NCBI GenBank assembly: GCA_017506865.1
Contig: JAFCMP010000323.1
Span: 930,001 to 994,000, forward strand
DNA: 64,000 nt
From: Tribonema minus
Taxonomy: Eukaryota; Sar; Xanthophyceae; Tribonematales; Tribonemataceae
Reading direction: 5' to 3'
Positions 60,097 through 64,000 of the stretch are shown here, one piece after another. Made by a program: the position numbers and the translations under genes. Under the pieces are notes generated by a model. That model was given only the letters and a program-made list of their open reading frames with translations. It was not told where the DNA came from and made no database searches. Each line of letters starts with the position of its first letter. The first letter of the stretch is position 1.

Positions 60097-63000
60097 ATGG
60101 CGCGTGCGTTCCTGTCTCTCGACGAGGGCCTGAAAACGGCATTCATTGCGGCTCAGGAGGACTCCACTGTGCGGTGGCTGAGGGCTGGAGTGCAGGAAGA
60201 GAAGGCGATAGTGCTCGTGTCGCAGGGGAGTGCCTCACCCAGCGTGCAACAGGACTTTGACGGGCTGCAGGATGCCTTGGACTCGGATTCCCCTGCCATA
60301 TTGCTGTTCAGGGAAGCTGCAGAGGTGAGTGTGCAATCTGGTGCTGGTACACTGCGCCCGTGATCTGGCACAGGAGTGCTTGTGACTCGTTGTATGCTTT
60401 TTCAAAGAGGCTTGACGTCAGGTGCACACAAGAGTCGATGGTTCTTTCAATTCTGAGCTTGAGCAGTCATGATTGTTTGCGACACAAGAGGGTTATGTTC
60501 TATAACGCTCTGAACAAATCTCAACTCAACAGCTGCTGGCTGTACTGAATCCACCGCTGAAGCGCTTCATTCGCTACTCAAGTACTGATGGCATATACCC
60601 AGGGAATAATCAGATTGCTTATTCTTTCACGTAATATTGGCAAGTGTGAGCTCGTGCACCGTCGTCGTGTGCGCTGGGTGGTGACAGCCGCTGCGTGCTC
60701 GCTGCTCGGCGACAGCCGCTGTCTTATAGGTAATCGGGCTCATTGATGCGCGTCTCTGCGTGAAACGACGACCAATTGACCTCAGCATTGCAAGTTGCAA
60801 CGCACCGGGTCCCACATGTTGAAGTTGAGGTTCGGGTGCTGCTGAGCACTTGACGTGCCTGTTCATGCAGGTTTTGCGCCCTGGGTCTCAACGATCACTT
60901 CTCGCAACGCATGCACTAGCTGCGAGTCCTGTGTCTCCTGTGATCTCTCTTGGTTGCCCATCTCTAGCATGGTGGTGAGCTATACGTGCACTCCCAGGCT
61001 TCCTTGTGCAAGGCGCTCCCTCGTCATTGCCATCTACGCAGTAGCACGGCGCCCGACGCTCGCATCAAGGCACTGCGCGTCATGCAACGCCAGCTTTCCA
61101 AACACCAGGCGTACGTCAACAACTCTGTCAAACCAGTTTTACTGTACTGGCCCTCTTCTGCAGCAGCTCTGACAAAATGCATTTTTATGAATAGAAATGC
61201 ATAATTTTTCTATACGCCCATCTATAAATCAGCACTATGATCATTAGAGGTACAGCAATTCCAGTCCTTGCCCCGGTAGGTCAACTCATGCGTGCTGCCG
61301 CCCCTCCCAATCGTGCTCAGGGCGCGGGATCGGGCAAGTGGCTGCTCATAGCGTGGGTGCCAGACGTGAGCAAGACGCGGCTGAAGATGCTGTACAGCAG
61401 CTCCAAGGTGAGGCGCGCGTGTGGCAGTGCTCAGCATTCCAGAACTAAGAGTTGCACCTGACCTTAGTAGATGCAGGTGCAATGAGCTCAGGTCACATAC
61501 TATAGGGGCCCTGTGACAGGGCACACCAGTATGGTGAGCACAGCCCCACAACACAAGTATTCAGATAGCTATAGGCAGCAGGCGTGTGTTACCGCGCAAG
61601 TCAGCAACGCGAAGCATTCTGGACATTGATTGTGTGCCTAAAGCTGTACCTGGCCTTTGTTGAAGCAGGTGCAATCAGCTCAGGTCACATACTGCAGGGG
61701 GCCTGTGACAGGGCACTTCAGTATGGTGTACACAGTCCCACAACATGACTTCAGTATGGTGTACACAGTCCTACAACATGAGAACTCTAGTAGCTATTGG
61801 CAGCAGGCGTGTGTCACTGACCGCCCGATGACAGCTTGCACTCAGCACAAGAACTTGTGTCTGCAGCATAGTAGCGGCGGCGTGCGCTGTTGCCTTACGG
61901 AGCTCTGCGCAGCAGCGGGCCACGTGATGAGCTGGCGATGATGAGCGGCTGTGAGGTGAGGTAGGGCAGCGCTCAGCGGCGTTGCTGAGCAGCTGATGGC
62001 GTAGAGTTTGGGTTAGAGTTAGGGTTAGGGTTAGGGTTAGGGTTAGGGTTAGACGGTGGCAGGTGAAGCAGACGAACTCGCGTGTGGTGCAGTGGCGCGC
62101 TGCGCAACAGCTGAGGTGCAACGAGCTGGTGGTGATGAGCAGCTGGGAGCTATGTAGGCATGCCCGCGCAGCGCCAGCTCAACGGCCCCCTCCGTCCCCT
62201 CCGCCTGTAACGTGACTTGCTGACAGACACCGTTCCTGCGCCAACTGGCGGCATGCGCTCCATATCAGAAGTTTGTCCTCTGACTCCTACCTCTACGTCC
62301 TCGCCTCGCCAGTGTTGTTGCTGCTTGCGCACGGCCATGCGCACGCAAACATATTCCAACTTCAACTGGCCCGCAACTTGTGCTTTTTCTGTGGCCTCAG
62401 GCGGACGTGAAGGAGGGCCTCGGGCTGGGGTACTTTGGGGGGGAGTACTACGCCAGCGAGCCCTCGGAGGCAAGTGCTAATGATGGCTCGTTTTGATTCT
62501 ACTTTTTTGAGGTTGTCATTCATATTTGAACTGTGTTTGACTGCACAGCACGTTGCCAGTACTTCATGCACGCCAGTGAGCCATCAGAGGCAAGTGCTAG
62601 TGACGGCGACGTTTCGAGTTTTCTTGTTTGAGGGGGTCATGCATTTTTGAGCTATGATTGACCGACCAGCACAATGCTGAGCGCTGCGGCAAGGTATCTG
62701 GGGCAGCGCTCCACAGAGAGTCTGCAATGTTTGGGTGGGGGCGTGTACGAAGATGGGCAGCACGGATCTGCTGAGCCCTTTGTGTTGGCTTGAGTAATTG
62801 AGCCTTGACTTGGGATGAGGGCTAGCCTGTGCAATTTTAGGGTTAGGGTTAGGGTTAGGGTTAGGTCACATGCGCCAGTCACAGCGGCGCGCTGGCCTAG
62901 CGCCAGTGGTAGAACGATGCACCTTTCGTTCCGTGGGGGGCACAGGGTTAGGGTTAGGGTTAGGGTTACGGTTAGGGTTACACCAGCACCTTCCAGAACG

Positions 63001-63618
63001 TGCCAGAACTTGAGGGAAAAAACCCTAGAACTGCCCTACCTAGGTATGCACTAAGCATTGGACCATGGACCATGTCATATTCTGACACACTAGCTTAGGG
63101 TCAGGATGAGGGTTAGAAGTGGACTGAGGGCTAAAGGGGGCTGGGGTTTCTTGCTGAGGGTGGACGCACCTAATGAGCGCTGGTAAGATGTTGTCAAGCG
63201 ATTGAGCTTTGCTGCTGCTACTGCTTCTGTAGGTTTCAAACTGCTGAACGGCGCTGCTGCTGCCATAGTGTTGAGCGCTGCTGCTGCTGCCACTGTGTCA
63301 CACTGCTGAGTGCTGGCGTTGCCTTGAAATGATGAGTGCTGCTGCTGCTTCCACAACACTGACTGCCGCTGCTGATGCTGCTGCCACCGCCGCTACTGCA
63401 CGCCTCGCCGCACCGCAACAGCTGAGCTACGCTGCGCTGGTCGCCTGTGCAATAATGAGCGCTGCTGCAGCTGCTGCCACAAATACTGAGCGCTGCTGCT
63501 GATGCTGCTGCCCTCCGCGCCTCCCGCACCGCAACAGCTGAGCTACGCTGCGCTGCTCGCCTCGCGAGACACCACGCACGACGGCGACTTGCTGACAGAA
63601 CGAGAGGTCATCCAAAAG
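60097..63618 (+). CDS. Twinfilin (ADF-H domain actin regulator), 5' part
   Basis: Four exons in the window: 60097-60324, 61321-61407, 62401-62469, 63538-63618, all in phase 0, 155 codons; the gene runs on beyond the right edge. The protein starts MARAFLSLDEGLKTAFIAA and has SDSPAILLFR, then KWLLIAWVPDVSKTRLKMLY, the actin-binding core of an ADF-homology domain, followed by ADVKEGLGLGYFGGEYYA and LSYAALLASRDTTHDGDLLT with EREVIQK, the end of the first ADF-H domain and the inter-domain linker of twinfilins. Twinfilins bind actin monomers and filament barbed ends. Exon 3 ends at a GC donor (GAG then GCAAGT). Start codon context (GAGCTATGGCG) is acceptable. A single-domain relative (coactosin or cofilin) is less likely given the linker. 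Confidence 0.85.
61930..63000 (+). repeat. Telomere-unit runs and a donor-side copy in twinfilin introns
   Basis: TTAGGG runs at 62015-62052, 62838-62863 and 62945-62980. At 62557-62600 a copy of the exon-3 end reads TACTTCATGCACGCCAGTGA, GCCATCAGAG and then GCAAGT, keeping the GC donor. Confidence 0.8.
63395..63445 (+). repeat. Acceptor-side copy of twinfilin exon 4
   Basis: GCACCGCAACAGCTGAGCTACGC-type text with CTGCGCTGGTCGCC repeats the acceptor and first 25 bases of the exon at 63538. A further local tandem repeat with GTGCCGCACTGGTTCTTATT lies at 63697 and 63791. Confidence 0.8.
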
Positions 63619-64000
63619 GTACGTTGAATTTCGGTTGAAGTGCACGCACACATTCGCCTTGAATACCCTTGTGTAGACGTTGCAATTGAGTCCGAGGTGC
63701 CGCACTGGTTCTTATTAGTAGACATCAATTGTCGGAAACAGTGGCCAATGTGAAATAACCTCCTGTGCACATGTGTCAGATGCGTTCAGGTGCCGCACTG
63801 GTTCTTATTAGTAGCCACCAATCATCGGAAATAGTGGCTGATGCCAGAGTGGAAGGAGCAACCCACCCGAAGACAAGCTCGTGGCGAACTCAGTAGTTGG
63901 TTGGACGGCAGTGGCTTACCGAGGGGGCGAGCAGGAGCTGGTTTAGGGTTAGAATTAGGTGTAGGTGTAGGGTTGGGGTTAGGTCGTCACCAAGGGGACG

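Overview
This is a window of nuclear DNA from a eukaryote with many, mostly long introns. The genes are GC-rich and split into short exons (about 60-380 bases, longer in the two low-complexity genes), with spliceosomal GT-AG and some GC-AG borders. Vertebrate-type telomere units (TTAGGG/CCCTAA) are scattered through the introns. Gene content (UbiA prenyltransferase, flavin monooxygenase, JmjC oxygenase, chitin-binding GH18-like enzyme, twinfilin, dual-specificity phosphatase) and GC-rich amino-acid runs fit a unicellular alga, possibly a haptophyte, but the sequence alone does not settle the lineage. No rRNA, tRNA, CRISPR or bacterial operon structure was seen.

Layout. 1-6.5 kb: plus-strand 3' part of a JmjC-domain oxygenase gene. 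8.2-9.7 kb: plus-strand gene with an XPA-like DNA-binding fold and a low-complexity tail. 12.3-13.8 kb: minus-strand dual-specificity phosphatase. 16.6-43.3 kb: one very large minus-strand transcription unit whose 18 exons read first as a UbiA prenyltransferase and then as a class A FAD monooxygenase. All intron phases match across the junction, so it is read here as a fusion gene. 46.0-46.7 kb: minus-strand ankyrin-repeat gene with two frame breaks. 49.9-59.5 kb: minus-strand secreted protein with two hevein (CBM18) domains and a GH18-like domain. 60.1 kb to the right edge: plus-strand 5' part of a twinfilin gene.

The most unusual feature is how the introns are built. Beside most exons of the large genes the flanking intron holds tandem, decaying copies of that exon's edge together with its splice site. 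Donor-side copies (exon 3' end plus GT or GC) lie downstream and acceptor-side copies (AG plus exon 5' end) lie upstream. One such copy even repeats the terminal exon's stop codon beyond the gene end. Copies tend to become more diverged with distance from the parent exon, and telomere units and an ACTTCAAGT-type motif occur inside the repeat units. Exon borders given here were set by splice consensus, reading-frame phase and protein-family fit. Every phase closes for the JmjC, phosphatase, UbiA/FAD, chitinase-like and twinfilin models.
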